Notes under the pieces: model-generated
Seen by the model: only the letters and a program-made list of their open reading frames with translations
Databases searched by the model: none
Told to the model about the DNA's origin: nothing
Assembly (NCBI GenBank): GCA_019973155.2
Contig: BPQB01000003.1
Coordinates: 310,001-374,000, forward strand
Direction: 5' to 3'
DNA from: Phanerochaete sordida
Taxonomy: Eukaryota; Basidiomycota; Agaricomycetes; Polyporales; Phanerochaetaceae
DNA length: 64,000 nt
In this document: piece by piece, positions 1 through 11,857 of the stretch
Layout of the letters: each line of letters starts with the position of its first letter
Position numbering within the stretch: position 1 is the stretch's first letter
Position numbers and translations under genes: made by a program

Positions 1-2222
1 TTTGCTCTCGCTGCCAGATATGCGCCTGAGGAGTTCGCGGAGGGCACTGATGGACTGAACGCTGGCAATCAGTATGCAACGGACGCGAGGAGGCTACTTA
101 GTTGAGTGGGCAATTCTCTTCGCAGTCCGGCTATGCTGACACAGATATTTGTAGATACTTTGTACGAGGATAGCCGGCCTTCAGTCTGCCAAGCCCTCTT
201 GTTGTTGGGCATTCGTGAACTTGGAATGGGTGCGCGGCAAACGCACACTTCGCAGAGAACATGATACTGAAATTTTGTAGGTGCCGCTGCCCAGGGCTGG
301 CTCTGGATCGGTAAGTATACACAAGCTCGATAATTGACCTTCGCTGATACGTAATTCGATGATAGGAATGGGATGTCGGATAGTGCGTACCTCGGAGATG
401 CGTCGTTATTCGGTCAACTGACGGTACACGCAGGGGATTGACCTTGGCATGAATCGAGATGCAGACAAATGGAAGGACGGTCGAGGTAATGACATCTTTA
501 CTCCTGTCGAGAAACAAATCCGGAGGCAGATCTGGTGGTCGTGCTGCATCGCAGACAAGTGAGTGATCATACACTTACAGGCACCCCTTTGCTGACTGTA
601 CGCTAGGCTATCTGCTGTATGGCTCGGTACGTATACGCTCCGTTTGCAGCGAGACACGCACTGACCATCTGCATGTACAGGCCGACCTGTCATGTACAGG
701 AAGGGCGACTTCGACACACCACCTCCTGATCTTGACCTCGTACGTACAGATGTTATGCGATTGACGCGAAATATTGACTGTCGCGTTAGAACGAAGATCA
801 GGAGCTCTGGAAACCATATCCTCGCGACTCGTTAGGTCCGAACTTCGTGCCTATGGCGGGACATGTGATGACATGCTTCCGTGCTCAGGCGAAGCTCTGT
901 AAGTGGCCTTCATACTGCCGGCCTGTATCTTCGCTCATGGTCCTCGAGCGTTCATCATGAGCGAAATCATGTCGAAGATATATCCTGTCAAATGGTATCT
1001 AGAAGTACCTCGCCGGCAGCTCCTCGACCAGCTGGAGTCCGCTCTCCACACGTGGATGATCGAGCTGCCAGATGAGCTGCGCTACCACGAGACCGGCGCG
1101 CGTTCGCAGCCACCGCCTCACGTTCTCGCCCTGCATGCGGAGTACTACAGCGCATTGCTCCTGCTCTACCGCGCATTGTGAGTCGACCGTGTATATAGCA
1201 ACATCCAGTGCCTAACAATCTCTTCTAGCCTCCGAGTCCGGGGCGACGACCAAGATCAGGACCCCGTGCATGCGAAGTGCTTTGACGTGTGTCGGGGCGC
1301 TGCAGCAAAAGTCAGCTCGATCAGTAAGTCGAGGTACCACCGTCAGAGTAGATCTCAGTTAACAGGGTGTCAGCTATGTCGTTCCATGAGACGTTCGGTC
1401 TGAAGCACAGCCCACCATTCCTGGTTGTTTACTTGCAATGTGCTGGGTTCGTGCTTCTTTTTCATCCTTAAACATGGCTTAGCTCACGATGTCTCGTAGC
1501 ATCATGCACATCATGGCTCGTTGGTATCATCCACTATCCACCGATAACACAAGCTAACGGGTCTCTCTAGTCAATCGTCATCCTAGGGACACGCAAGCTA
1601 CCATCGGCCTGCTACAGTCTATTCATGCTCTCGAAGAGCTAGAGGTACGGCGTGATTGACGAGTGTGGATTTGCTCAAAACTAACGCGGAGCATCAGGCT
1701 GTGTGGCCAACCGCGCACAGAGTCAGAACTCTGCTTAAGGGCGCGAAGGTTCAGCTGGACGACCTCACAGCGCTCAGCGAAACCGCCGGTCGCCCAAAGC
1801 GCAGCGCGGACGAAGCCCTCGGTACCGACACGTCGCAGGAGCTCCTCGTACCTCAGCCCTACCAGCACCACCTGCAGCCCATGGCGAGCGGCAGCGGCGC
1901 GGGCGGCCCCCTGCCCTCCGGCCTCAGTCCGTACGGGATGGGCAGCGCAAGCCCGGGGCCGAACTACGTGCCGAGCTACGAGTGGTGGCCGCCGCTCATG
2001 GGGCCCGGGACGCCGCAGACGTACCCCGCCGAGTACACGCAGTTCCAGACGGGCCAGATGGTCTCGCCGTACACCGGGCTGCCGAACTCGCTCTTCGGCT
2101 TCGACGCCGGGCAGGTGCCGCCCGAGTTCATGATGCACCAGGATCCCAACATGCAGCCGCCGCCGAACCTGCAGTATCCGCCGACGCGGGGCAACCCGCG
2201 CCAGCAGCACGATCCGCGGTAA
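1..2222 (+). CDS. Fungal-specific (Zn2Cys6-type) transcription factor, 5' end missing
   Basis: This is the regulatory and C-terminal part of a fungal_trans-domain transcription factor; the DNA-binding N-terminus lies before the window. Short exons can be joined: one reading AARYAPEEF and ARRLL at the window start, IDLGMNRDADKW near 445, EKQIRRQIWWSCC near 505-560, GRPVMYRKGDFDTPPPD near 680-740, then PVKWYLEVPRRQLLDQL and YYSALLLLYRAL up to about 1180. The pattern of IWW-C followed by a GRP loop is the core of the fungal_trans domain of xylanolytic and related activators. The last exon (from about 1675) is a Pro/Gly/Gln/Tyr-rich tail ending at the TAA at 2220-2222, probably an activation region. 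Introns are about 50-60 nt with GT-AG ends. The regulated pathway cannot be read from this sequence. The Zn2Cys6 assignment rests on family knowledge because the zinc cluster itself is not in view. Confidence 0.85.
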
Positions 2223-2460
2223 TGCCGCTCCCCTTGTTACTCTGCAGTAGCGACTTGATCTCTTCGGAGTAGGGACTCGCTGCAAGCGCAGGGCGTCTTT
2301 GTGTTCTGAACGTGTATGACGAACTTCGCTTTCCTGCTGCTTTTTCTCTCTACCGAAGCCTAATCATCGTAGTAATAGCTATGTATCCCAGAAACAATGA
2401 GTGTAGTAAAAGTGCTCTAAATTAAATTCTACAAATGTGGTTCATAAGGATGCGTGGCGG

Positions 2461-4504
2461 TCATGTCTGGCGGGCCTGGCGCGCCCTGCGCTTGGCCCTG
2501 AAGCGCGGGCCGATGTACATGATCACGAACATTAATGGGCCGACGAGGACGCACAGGCCGGCTAGCAGGATGTAGGTCCACCCGACGCCGATGGCCTTGA
2601 TGATGAGGTCTATGACGGAGACGCACGCGGCTCCGAACGAGCAGCGAACGAGGTTGTTCTGTGCGCGAGGTCAGCGAGGCGTCCCTATGCGGGTGCGGAT
2701 GGCAGACGTACGCATGCTGTCACGGATGAACCCGCGTTGGGAAGCAGATCGACGAGAAGAGTCTGTGTGGTGTTCATTATTGACACAATCGTATATCCAA
2801 CTGCGGCGTTGGTAAGTACCTCCACGACGCTCAACATAACCGAGGCCGCTTACTGATTATTTGCAGGATCAGTGGTCCCGCAAGGTTGACCTTGGCCTGC
2901 AAGCACCACCCATATCCCGCGCAGCACACCGTGTACACGACGAAGTATGCGGGCATCGTACGGAAGCGCGCGTACTCGATGGGGAAGACCTCGTCTGTAG
3001 CAACGTCGCCGGGGCGGACCTTGGCCTCGGGGTCCTCGCGCGCGCGGCGCTCGAGGGTGCGCTTCACGCGCTGGTACTCGCGGTCGAGCACGGTGCCGGT
3101 GATCCAGCTCCCGAAGAGCATGCCGCCGCCGATCGCGAGGAAGCAGAGCCCGATGTCCGTCTCGCTCAGGAACGGGTACGCGTCGCTGAAGAGCGTCGAG
3201 ATCGACGCCGTCACGCCGTAGAAGACCGCGTACAGCGTCGCGTTGTACACGAGCAGGATCGTGACGTCCGGGTACAGGAAGATGCGCAGCGGGTTCTGGA
3301 AGACGCGCTTCGGCGGACGCTCGGTGTCGCTCGCGCCGGCCCTGCCGCGGCCGATGACGGGGAGCAGGGGCCGCCACAACGGTGGAGGGAGGATGCTGCC
3401 GTCTCCAACAAGGGAGCGCAAGGTTTCCGGGAGAATGCTGCGATCCATGTGAGTATTGTGTCTGGATCAGGGTTGGGAGACACGCACAGAAGCATGACCA
3501 CAAAGCACAGCGCGGAACCTATGCAGAGGAACCAGAAGATCGCTCTATGACGAGGAGCCTAGTGAGTGGATGCGCCACACGGCTATGGCGCTTGACATAC
3601 CTCCAGCCCAGACCTTGCGATAAGGCACCACCAATGACGGGTCCTAGACACGGACCGACCTGAGACACACCAAGGTCAGATACAGGACTCGAAGCGCATG
3701 TTGTGCGAACGCACCATGGGCCCCAAGCTGAACAGTCCGAAGAATCCACCACGCTCAGACCGGTCCGCGATGTCTGCAATGACACCCGCGCCGAGTGCGA
3801 TCGTGCTCGCAGAGCCAGCCGCCTGAAGACACCGCAGGAGCATGAGCAGCCAGTACGCGTTCGTCGGTACGAGCGCGAGGCCGACACACGCGAGCGCGAG
3901 GACGAGCATGCAGGCCATGAACATAGGCCGCCGTCCCCAGCGGTCAGCTAGTGTTCCCCAGAACATGGGTGCTGGAGGCGAGTGTGAGCGTAAAGACAAG
4001 TGTGTATGATATCTTGCACGCACATATGCCTTGCAGCACCATGTACATGGTGACCGTCAGGTTGATGAGCTCGATGGACTCGTGGAAGGCATTGGACAGG
4101 GTTGGGATGGCGGGGAAGTAGATGTTCGCGGTGAGAGGACTAGGGCGCAGGTAAGCACCAATGCTAGGCAAACAGAGCGCGTTGCGCACCTGAAAGTACC
4201 CGCGACGGACGCGAGGACGACGATGGCCCATTTCTCCCTACTGGTGTAGACGCTGTACGGCTTCTCCTGCTCAGCAGACGCAAGCACCTGTGGTGCCTTC
4301 TCATCTATTGGAGGCTCTGACGGAGTATGTCAGATAGATACCAACCACCGCAGGACAGTCGAACGTACTTTCTACTGTTGAATCTTGCACACGCAGCGTC
4401 TGAATGTCATCGCCGTCCCTGTCAGCTTCCGCGGCGGTCTGCTTTTGGTCGGGCTCGGGCAGCTGCTTGCGCAGGTCGTCGGCATCGCTACTCGTCTGGG
4501 TCAT
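2461..4504 (-). CDS. MFS drug/polyamine transporter, QDR (DHA1) type
   Basis: Plasma-membrane proton antiporter family with 12 membrane helices. The start chosen is the ATG at 4504 (MTQTSSDADD); codons further upstream in this frame have no ATG. An acidic, Gln-rich cytosolic N-terminus precedes the first helix. Visible signatures are the QDR-like ANIYFPAIPTLS, the intracellular loop GTLADRWGRRPMF (MFS motif A), GPCLGPVIGGALSQGLGWR (antiporter motif C region), and a C-terminal half with NTTQTLLVDLLPNAGS and NNLVRCSFGAACVSVIDLII. The central loop carries a charged stretch (RTLERRAREDPEAK). The gene ends GPRFRAKRRARQARQT. It is split by roughly eight short introns. It converges on the transcription factor to its left with 238 bp between stop codons. 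Relatives of Qdr1-3 export drugs, polyamines or, in Dtr1, spore-wall precursors; the substrate here is unknown. Confidence 0.88.
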
Positions 4505-4784
4505 GCACGTCGTCAAGAAGAGAGAGTGCTCGCGGGCGTGAGAGAGGGCGGAGGGTCTCCGAGGGCTTCATAAGGCGGGAGAGCTGGTCAAGCCGGCAGA
4601 AGGCCGTTTGCTCGAAGGGCCTGGTGGTGATATTGTTTTGCCTTTCCGGGGCGGCAGTGGCGCGCGCGCGCCGGGATGTCATTCCGGCTGGAGCGGCATC
4701 GCCGCTGCACACATGGCCCGCAGCGGGCTTCGGCCGACCCGAGCTCACTCTCTCCGCGAACAACAAACAAGGACTTTGCTCTGT

Positions 4785-5999
4785 CTACACATACGGAAGG
4801 TACGTAGGAAGGATCTCGTGCACAGACGTCAGCTTGCGCCCGTTGTTCGCCAGGATATCCTTGAACGAGCACGCGTCCTGGAACGTCGCAGGATTCACGA
4901 CGTTATCTTCCTTCAGCTGCTGCACCTGTACATGTCCGAAGCATGAACACGCGGTCAATACACGGAGACTCAGCTGACCACAGACCTGTGCTCGTGTGAT
5001 GGTGAACAGGTTAGGGGGGAGCTGCTCCAGGACCAGGCCTTGCAGGGTGCCCACCGCGTAGGGCACCGACACGATCGGTCTTCGTTTGTTCGTGTACTTC
5101 AGAACGAGCTCCATTATCTCACGGTACGTAAAAACTGCAGGGTCGTGTTCAGCGACTAGATAGCACGGTGCTGAGCAGTAGGTGACTTCGTACCTTCCGG
5201 CCCTCCAGCCTCGATCGTCTTCCCGTCACATGCCTCGCTAGTCTCAATCTCTTTCCTGCTCAAAATCTCGATGGCGCGAGCGAGATCATCGACGAACACG
5301 GGTTGGAACTTGCTCGTGCCCCCGCCGAAGCAGGGCATAAACGGAAGGACCTTCGCCAGCTGTGCAAAGCGCTGCAGAACAGAGTCAGACTGACGGGCCG
5401 GACAGAACCTTGAGCGAGTCGCGCACGCACCGCAAAGAAGCCATCTCCCTTTCCGAAGAGGATGCTCGGCCTGATTATGGTAGCACTTGGACATGCGTCC
5501 AAGACCGCGTCTTCTCCAAGGGCCTTCGTGCGGGCGTAGGGTACGGGACTATTGCAGTTCGCGCCGATAGCGCTGACATGGATGACCTTCGCGTGAACCT
5601 TCTCCGCGGCTTTTGCCACGTTCTCCGCTCCCCTCCACTGTATGCGTTCGAAATCCTCCACAGTGCCGTTCATAAGTCCGACCAGGGACACCACGACGTC
5701 GGCGCCTTCCATGGCTGGGACCAGCGTCTCGGGCTTCGTGATGTCTGCGTCCATAGGTGGCTCCAGTCTCTGCTGCTGGTCCTTGGGGAGGCTTTTGGCG
5801 ATCTCTGCGTGTGCCTTGGCGGTATTGTTGCGGGATACGAGCAGAACGCGTCGTGGGGTCCTGCTCGCGCTCAGGACGGCACGCGCGACGGCCGAACCTG
5901 GGTGAGGCCGGTCAGTAAGAGCACAGCGACCACGTAGAAGTGTTGCTACGACTCGCCTAGAAATCCTGCACCGCATATAACGACCTTGGGGAGGGACAT
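4785..5999 (-). CDS. NDUFA9-like NAD(P)-binding protein (complex I 39/40-kDa subunit family, atypical SDR)
   Basis: A Rossmann-fold protein of the extended/atypical SDR class. The N-terminus reads MSLPKVVICGAGFLGSAVARAV, giving the GxxGxxG-type nucleotide-binding turn, and continues with ADVVVSLVGLMNG, VIHVSAIGANCNSPVPYARTK, ATIIRPSILFGKGDGFF, and FQPVFVDDLARAIE. The C-terminal part reads FTYREIMELVLKYT and RPIVSVPYAVGTLQG and ends in ILPTYLPYV. This order matches NDUFA9-family proteins, which bind NADPH on the matrix arm of complex I; the shorter Coq11 proteins are a related alternative. The first coding exon is only 43 nt and is followed by an intron that must start with GC (5956 down to 5898, 59 nt) to keep the GAGFLGS motif intact. 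The gene is divergent from the hypothetical gene at 6366. Confidence 0.75.
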
Positions 6000-6365
6000 G
6001 GTGAGAGTCGGGAGAGAGACGTCAGCGTGCGAGGAGCAAGCGCGTCGACGACCCCAGCCCCGCCTCGAGAAGTCCAACCAGCGATCTACAGCACCTGTCG
6101 CTTTCGGTCATCGCGGGATCAGATCGCCAGTGGCGTCAGCGCGCGACCCGCCAGCCCAGGCCGCGACGATGCCCCGCCGCGCTTTGCCACTGCGAGGCAC
6201 AGCGATCACGCCGGTCAGCCTCGATGACGAGCAGACGAGGCACAGCGCCACCGGGTCCTGGGGCACCACTGACAGCGAGGCTGGCAACGAAAAGACAAGG
6301 ATAAGTACGCGAGCTCGGGGGTGCGCTGCGGTCCAGCAACCCTCCCAGGCATCTTCGTTGACCGA

Positions 6366-7110
6366 AATGTCCTCCTCGCCGCAGCACATCCGTTTCGTCG
6401 ACCCGCTGCCCTCGCCCCCTGCGGACCGTCCGCGCAAGGTACGTGCCGGATATCCATGCCCACTGCATGTGGCTGACGGCCCGCGCGTCCAGCTCGGCAT
6501 CCGCTACCCCAGCGTCGCGCAGCGCAAAGACGTGCCCGACCGGCTCAGCTCGCCGGACCTCGTGTGGCCGAGCCAGCATCGGCTCTCGCGCACGAACCTG
6601 TCCCTCACGCCGCTCGCCACCCCGCCCGAGATGACGTCCATCCCGCCGTACGTCGGCTGGGAGGAGGACTCGGTGCGTGCTCCCTGCTCCCCTGCGCCGC
6701 GCGCGCGCTGACGTCGCCTGCAGTGCCCGGGGCTCACGCGCGAGATGATCGCGATCCAGGCCGCGTGGCGCAAGCTCGACGAGCAGTGGGACGCGCGCCC
6801 GGAGCCCGAGAAGCCGCGGGCGTCCGGGAGCCTGAGCGACTCGCTGCGCGGGCTCCTCAGCCTCGCGCGCGGCAGCCTCCTGTCTGCATCGCGCTCGCGC
6901 AGCTCGCTCGACGAGGAGGGCGGCTCGCGCCCGCGGCTGTACCTGCACTGCCGCGCAGACGGCCAGGAGAGCCCCGAGACGGCCTCGCCGTCGTCGACGG
7001 TCTGCGAGTCGTCCAGCTCCGCGGACTCGTCGCCGCGCCACACGCCCGCGTTGGAGATCCGGAGGGCCTGGCTGGCGGGCGCACAGGAGGTGGGAGGTGC
7101 TCATGCTTAA
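6366..7110 (+). CDS. Hypothetical protein, about 210 residues
   Basis: I do not recognise this family. Three exons can be joined: the first starts MSSSPQHIRFVDPLPSPPADRPRK; a 54-nt intron (6439-6492) leads to LGIRYPSVAQRKDVPDRLSSPDLVW and TPPEMTSIPPYVGWEEDS; a second short intron leads to CPGLTREMIAIQAAWRKLDEQWDARPEPEK and a Ser/Arg-rich tail ending QEVGGAHA. The first intron is a multiple of three without a stop, so it could also be retained. The ATG at 6366 was chosen because reading further upstream enters the promoter shared with the NDUFA9-like gene. No signal peptide, membrane helix or catalytic motif is visible. The phrase PPEMTSIPPYVGWEEDS looks conserved in style (Pro/aromatic), so it is probably a real gene and not a chance ORF. 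Confidence 0.6.
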
Positions 7111-7228
7111 TCTGCACACCATGTAATGCGAGGCTGGCTCCTTGTTGATCATGAAAGTAGTAATAATACACACATCGAAAGGAAAGCGTGGCACGAACCC
7201 AGTCCGATCATAGAGGTGCAGCAGGTAT

Positions 7229-8636
7229 CTAGTCTGCGTCGACGTGCATTCCGCCCCTTCCTCTCCTGATGCGGTCCTCGATACCACCGATGCCGCCGAA
7301 CACCTTCTTCTGCTCGTGGCTCAAGAAGCTGCCCATGCCTCCGCTCTTCGCGCGCGCCTGCTCCTCTGCCTCATGCTCCGCCTTCTCCCGCTCCAGCAGC
7401 TTCGTAAGGTGCTCGCGACGCTCGACGCTCATCTCGCTCGCGTTCGCCGTCATCGCAGCCAGCTTCGCGGCGCGGTCGTCCGCGGCGGAGGCAGCAGGCT
7501 TGCGCGGCTCGTCCGAGGGCCGTCGAGGGGGAGGCGGGGTGCGGCGCGAACGCTTGAATTCGGTGTCGCGCCTATCGGGGCTCGGGCTATACCGCCGCTT
7601 CCGGTCGTCGAAGCGGTCCCGCCGGTCTGGGGACCTGCTGCGGCTCCGCCGGCGGCCGTGGCGGTTGTCGTCGGATTCGTCAGACCGTGGCCAGGTGGGT
7701 ATGCGCCCGTCTTCACGGCGGCCCCGTGACTTGTCCCGAGGAGTCAGGCTGCGCTCTCGTCGACGTGGAGGCCCAGGCGACCGGCTGTATGAGCGGTTCC
7801 GTCGTACGTCACGATCGTAGCGGTCAGTGTCGTAGCGTCGTGGAGGTGAACGGGAGCGAGGACCACGTCCGTAGGGACTAGGAGAACGTCTTGAGCGGTG
7901 GGAGCGATCACGGTCTGGAGAAACGGAGCGGTAGCGTTCTGAGCGAGGCGAGGCTGAACGGTCTCGGTGCTTGTCCTTCTTGTGCTTCTTCTTCTCTTTC
8001 TTATCCTTCTTGTCCTTCTTTGGCTTGATACCCGCCATCTCCTGCATCTGACGCAGTCTGAGGGGGTTCGACATGAGGGCTTGATAAGCGGCCTGCTCCT
8101 GCTGCTTGATGGCAAGAAGGGGATCTTCGCGGACCTTTGCAGCCAAGTCGCGTGCAGTGTTGGCGTATTGGGTAGCGATAAAGTTCTTGTGAGCAGCGCC
8201 GACCTAGCAACTGTGTGTCAACGAGGGTGAGCGAGATGAAGAGCCAGCACGACGCACCCTCTCATTCTCGCCCGCTGTCAAGATCTTGTCCACCCGCTTC
8301 TTGCCCAGCAGATATTCCTCCAGCTCGTTCTGATTCGACCCACTACCCGTCGCCGGCGTCGCATACATCCACTCCAGCTTCTCCTGCCTCTTCTTGCCTG
8401 TCTGCTCCTCCTGCATCCTCTGCAACTCCTGCAGCTGCCTCTCCTCTTCCTTCTCCTTCCTCAGCTGATCCAACTTCTTCTTCTCTTCCAACTGCAATGA
8501 CAATCAGTATCGAGCGAGCTTGTATGGAACATGATGGGGTACGTACCGCCTTCTTCTCCTCGAGCCAGACCCGCTCCTGGTTCTTCAACAGGAGCGGGTG
8601 CCAGGACTTTTTCATGTTCAAGTCGCCGCCACCCAT
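7229..8636 (-). CDS. CWC25: Pre-mRNA-splicing factor CWC25
   Basis: Spliceosome protein needed for the first catalytic step. The start at 8636 gives [30 protein letters not shown], the diagnostic CIR_N-type N-terminus (K-S-WHP). A second exon is a charged helix ([18 protein letters not shown]) followed by [11 protein letters not shown] and [14 protein letters not shown]. The third exon contains [13 protein letters not shown], then a Lys-rich run, an RS-rich and Arg-rich stretch typical of splicing factors, and a C-terminal [24 protein letters not shown] followed by [12 protein letters not shown] and a final HVDAD. Length (about 435 residues) is normal for the family in basidiomycetes. It is divergent from the gene at 8893, with 256 bp between start codons. 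Confidence 0.95.
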
Positions 8637-8892
8637 GATGCCTGAATGTGTCGGGGAGAAGTGGTGACCTGGTTTGTGGTTGCAGACGTCGACGACGAGA
8701 GGGTAATGAGAGCGACTGGGAGAGGACAGTCACCGAGCGAGAGCAACTCGCAGTGATTGACATCTGGGCGCCAAAGTGGGGGTCGGCTGCGTGTTTGCGC
8801 GTGTTTGTGCGCGCCACGGCACTGCGACCTGCTGCGTCTCGGGCAGGATGGCGAGACTAGTGCGGCGAGCATCCCTCTCAGCGACCGCGACG

Positions 8893-9833
8893 ATGTCGAA
8901 CTCGGACGCACGCCTCGGCGACCTCGAGGCGGGCGAGGGCGAGCCCCTCTACGAGGCCGCGCCGCCGCTCTCCGCCCCCGCGTACGCACCTGCTCTCCGC
9001 TGCGCCCCGCCCTGCCGTTGACCGTCCCGTGCTGTGCCCGCAGGCCGACGCGCTCGATCTACGCCATGTCGCGCGACGAGATCGCGAAGGGGATCGCGAA
9101 CCGCTTCGTGCACTCGCGCAGCTACATCGTGCTCTACCTCGCGATGGCCGCGCTCTCGGTGACGACGGTCGTGCTTTCCCTCGTGAGCGGCTGCCCGACG
9201 TTGCCGTTCTACGTGCTCGAGCTCATCATCAACGGCGCGATGATCCTCGAGGTCGTCATCCGCTTCGTCGCCTTTGGCCGGGTGCGTGTCATGTCCCGCT
9301 CTGCGCGGCGCCGCGGTCCGTGGGAGCTGACGCGCCACGTACGCAGCGGTTCTGGAAGAGCCCGTTCAACATCATGGATCTCGTCCTCACCGTCTTCTGC
9401 GTCGTCACCCTCGCCGTGATCTTCTTCGCCGGCTGCGACAACACCTCCAAGGAAGAAGAGCTCCTCGACACACTGCTACTCGTCGCACGTAATGTGCTGC
9501 AATTCGGAAGGCTAGCGTCCGTCATGCGACAGTGAGTTTGCGCTTGCATGACCGCTGCGGGCGGACCACTGAAACGCCGTCTTCTACAGGTCCGGTCAAT
9601 CAATCTTCTCAAGACCAAAACCTATCGACCTATCGCGGCGACGGCCGGTCAACCTCGACATTGACATGGAAGGTGAAGAGGACTCGGACGAGCTTGGCCG
9701 TCCCCTTATCCGCAGCGACGTCGTGTTCGATGCGGATGGTGAGGCGCGAGCACCGCATACGACGCCCATGCCACGGGCTGCGCAGGCGGTCCAAGACAGA
9801 GACACTGAAGATATGTGGGCAGAGCTGGGCTAA
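8893..9833 (+). CDS. Four-helix voltage-sensor-like membrane protein, 251 residues
   Basis: Exons 8893-8981, 9044-9281, 9347-9531 and 9590-9833 join in frame to 251 residues. After an acidic N-terminus come four hydrophobic segments: S1 (SRSYIVLYLAMAALSV), S2 (YVLELIINGAMILEVVIRFVAFG, with two Glu and an Arg), S3 (FWKSPFNIMDLVLTVFCVV, with the N-x-x-D seen in S3 of voltage sensors) and S4-like (LLLVARNVLQFGRLASVMRQ, with spaced Arg residues). The soluble C-terminus includes SIFSRPKPIDLSRRRP and an acidic tail ending MWAELG. This is an Ion_trans/voltage-sensor layout without a pore domain. The S1 segment lacks the Asp that marks Hv1 proton channels, so I do not call it Hv1. It may be a voltage-sensor-only protein of vacuole or plasma membrane; function is inferred only. 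Confidence 0.7.
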
Positions 9834-11857
9834 TCACAAAATTCTGCTATTCCTCCAATCTATATTGTCGGATAGTAATATGCTAATTTATTGTCCTGTA
9901 TCCAATTGGGCTCTGGCATAGACAGTTCGTTGCTTTGTGGATACACTGCTAGAAGTCATGCCAATGGTACTTTCCCGACGCACATGCCTTGGCTGCGGTC
10001 ATACTAGCGGCGAACCAACGTCTTCCATGGTTTGAAATCGCCCTGCGTGTCAAATGCCATGGCGCTTTGACCTGCAATCTCCTCGGTTTCCGTGCCTCCG
10101 AGCGCGCCTTGTACGCTTTGGACTAGCACAGGTCCGCCTGTCCCTGACCGAGCAGCGGCGAGAATCCCGCAACGGACTGCGCTCCACGGCCACGCCGCCG
10201 CCTCGCGCTGTGCTTGCCTACGCATGTGCGCAAGCGGGTCGCCTGTCGCTTCGGGATGTGGTAAGGATGCTGCCCGCGCGACAGGGCAGCGCAGGCGTCC
10301 ACGGCGTTATGAACGCGCCCACACGTCCGCGCCCGCATTGTCCGAGGAGTCCGAGTAGATTCGGCGGGCGACCGCACACCTGTCGCGGCGGTGCACACCG
10401 AGCCCCGGACGCCACGCAGCGTATAAATCCCGGCGGAGACACATCTCTGCCAGGCCGTCACATTTCCCCGATCCCGCCAGGGGCCTCTGCTAATCGACAC
10501 GGTTCGGCCCGCACCCGAGCCCACAAGCGAGCAGGGGGCGGTAGCAGGATCGTCACTGCCGAGCGGGCAGAGGCGATCATGCTAGCACCCCTTGCGTTCC
10601 TGGCTAGCAGGGCCTGCAGGGCCAGCACAGGCACGGACGCTGCGCGCGTCGGCTGTGGCGCGCCAGGGCGGGCGAGCCGCGTATGGGCAGCGGCGGGGTG
10701 TGCTGCGGTCGCGCGGCGGCGGTCGTCTCGTAGCCTCGTGTCGTCGCTGCGTGCGGTCTCCAGCCTGGAGGCAGGATGAGACAAGCTCAAGCTTTAGAGT
10801 CGAATGCAACCGCAGAACGGGTGCGTGGGCGGAAGAACAGCCGATCCGGTGGGACGCAGGTGGGAGTCCGTTGCGTGCGCATTGACCGCGTGGACGCGCG
10901 TCCAGAGGAAGCATGTGCTGGAAGGAAGAAGGCCTGGGGACGCGCCTGGGGCACGCCGCGAACGTCGATCAGAACTGGTCGTGAAACGGTGCCGGGGGAG
11001 GCCTTGGGCTGAATGATAGCGGTGATGAGGAAGCAGGACGAGGTGCAGACTAGACTGAGGGCGGCACACAGGAAGCGTGATGGGCACCGCTGGTTGTCAC
11101 CGTGGGCGTTGGCGGGCAGCGTCGTGAAGACGAAGCGGGGCGAGAGGCGTTCAGGAGGAGCGAGATGTCGTGCGTGACAGCGAGCAGAACGACGGCGAGG
11201 ACGTGGGTGACGGCGTCGAGCAGAGGCAGGGGTCAACTACCGGCGGCACTTTATCAAGGGCAAGTGCCGGCGATCAGATCAGCGCGTCGATCTTCCCGAC
11301 GCGACTTCCCCAGATCCTGCAAATAATATCCGCCGCAATTTCCAAGAAAATGGGCCGAAATTGACAGCCGTTTTGGCGGTGCCGCGCCGCGCCGCCGCCG
11401 TCGCGCAAGGCCTCGAGCACGTCGTGGGTGGCAGCGACGATGGTAGGCAGGGATAATGATTCGCGACAGTCGCGACTCAAGTGAGATGGCGGGAGACTGG
11501 TGGGAACATTCTGCATCACCGCGCGGGAAATGGTTGCCACGGCGTTCGCGAGCCAGCCGACCGTCCGGAGAAGGCCAACTTGGCGCAGTCCTCCTCCTCC
11601 GCACGCGAACACGGCCACCGTGCCCTCGCTCGTCGCCACCGCTCTCTTCTCCTCCGACCGCCACACCGCCCTCTGCTGCCCATGCGCTGACCTCCTCGCA
11701 CGTCCTGTCTCGCCTCGCTGCTACCGCCTCCGCGACATCCAGCCACGCAGACAGCTCCCCTGCAAACTGATCACTGATCTGGGCTTAATATCAGAGCTAG
11801 TGTTGCCAATTACTCTCCTTCCCTCAAGACGCTCCTTCCCCTTCCTCCATTTCCGTC
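9834..11857. other. Long GC-rich intergenic region
   Basis: About 2 kb separates the voltage-sensor-like gene from the next convincing gene. Open frames exist on both strands, as expected in GC-rich DNA, but none shows a recognisable family or a consistent exon chain. The plus strand has a TATA-like GTATAAATC at about 10420. The region from about 11750 to 11857 is pyrimidine-rich and is the likely core promoter and leader of the gene at 11858. Confidence 0.6.
10004..10225 (-). CDS. Possible small protein of 73 residues
   Basis: A single uninterrupted frame starts with an ATG at 10225 and ends with a TAG. Its second half (GGPVLVQSVQGALGGTETEE, then AMAFDTQGDFKPWKTLVRR) has protein-like composition, whereas the first half (MRRQAQREAAAW) is less convincing and may belong to a different exon arrangement. 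No family was recognised and no signal peptide or helix is present. It could equally be a chance ORF or the last exon of a short gene. Confidence 0.2.
   Translation of the reverse strand: MRRQAQREAAAWPWSAVRCGILAAARSGTGGPVLVQSVQGALGGTETEEIAGQSAMAFDTQGDFKPWKTLVRR

Noticed and set aside
6136..7287. 383-residue minus-strand open frame
   Set aside because: It covers the exons of the plus-strand hypothetical gene and is extremely Arg/Ala-rich, as expected for a shadow frame in GC-rich DNA.
8893..9833. Identification as an Hv1 proton channel
   Set aside because: The S1 helix lacks the defining Asp and the S4 Arg spacing is irregular, so only a voltage-sensor-like call is supported.
10054..10779. 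241-residue plus-strand open frame in the GC-rich spacer
   Set aside because: Arg/Ala/Cys-rich with no domain, no good start context and a TATA-like element in its middle; most likely chance.
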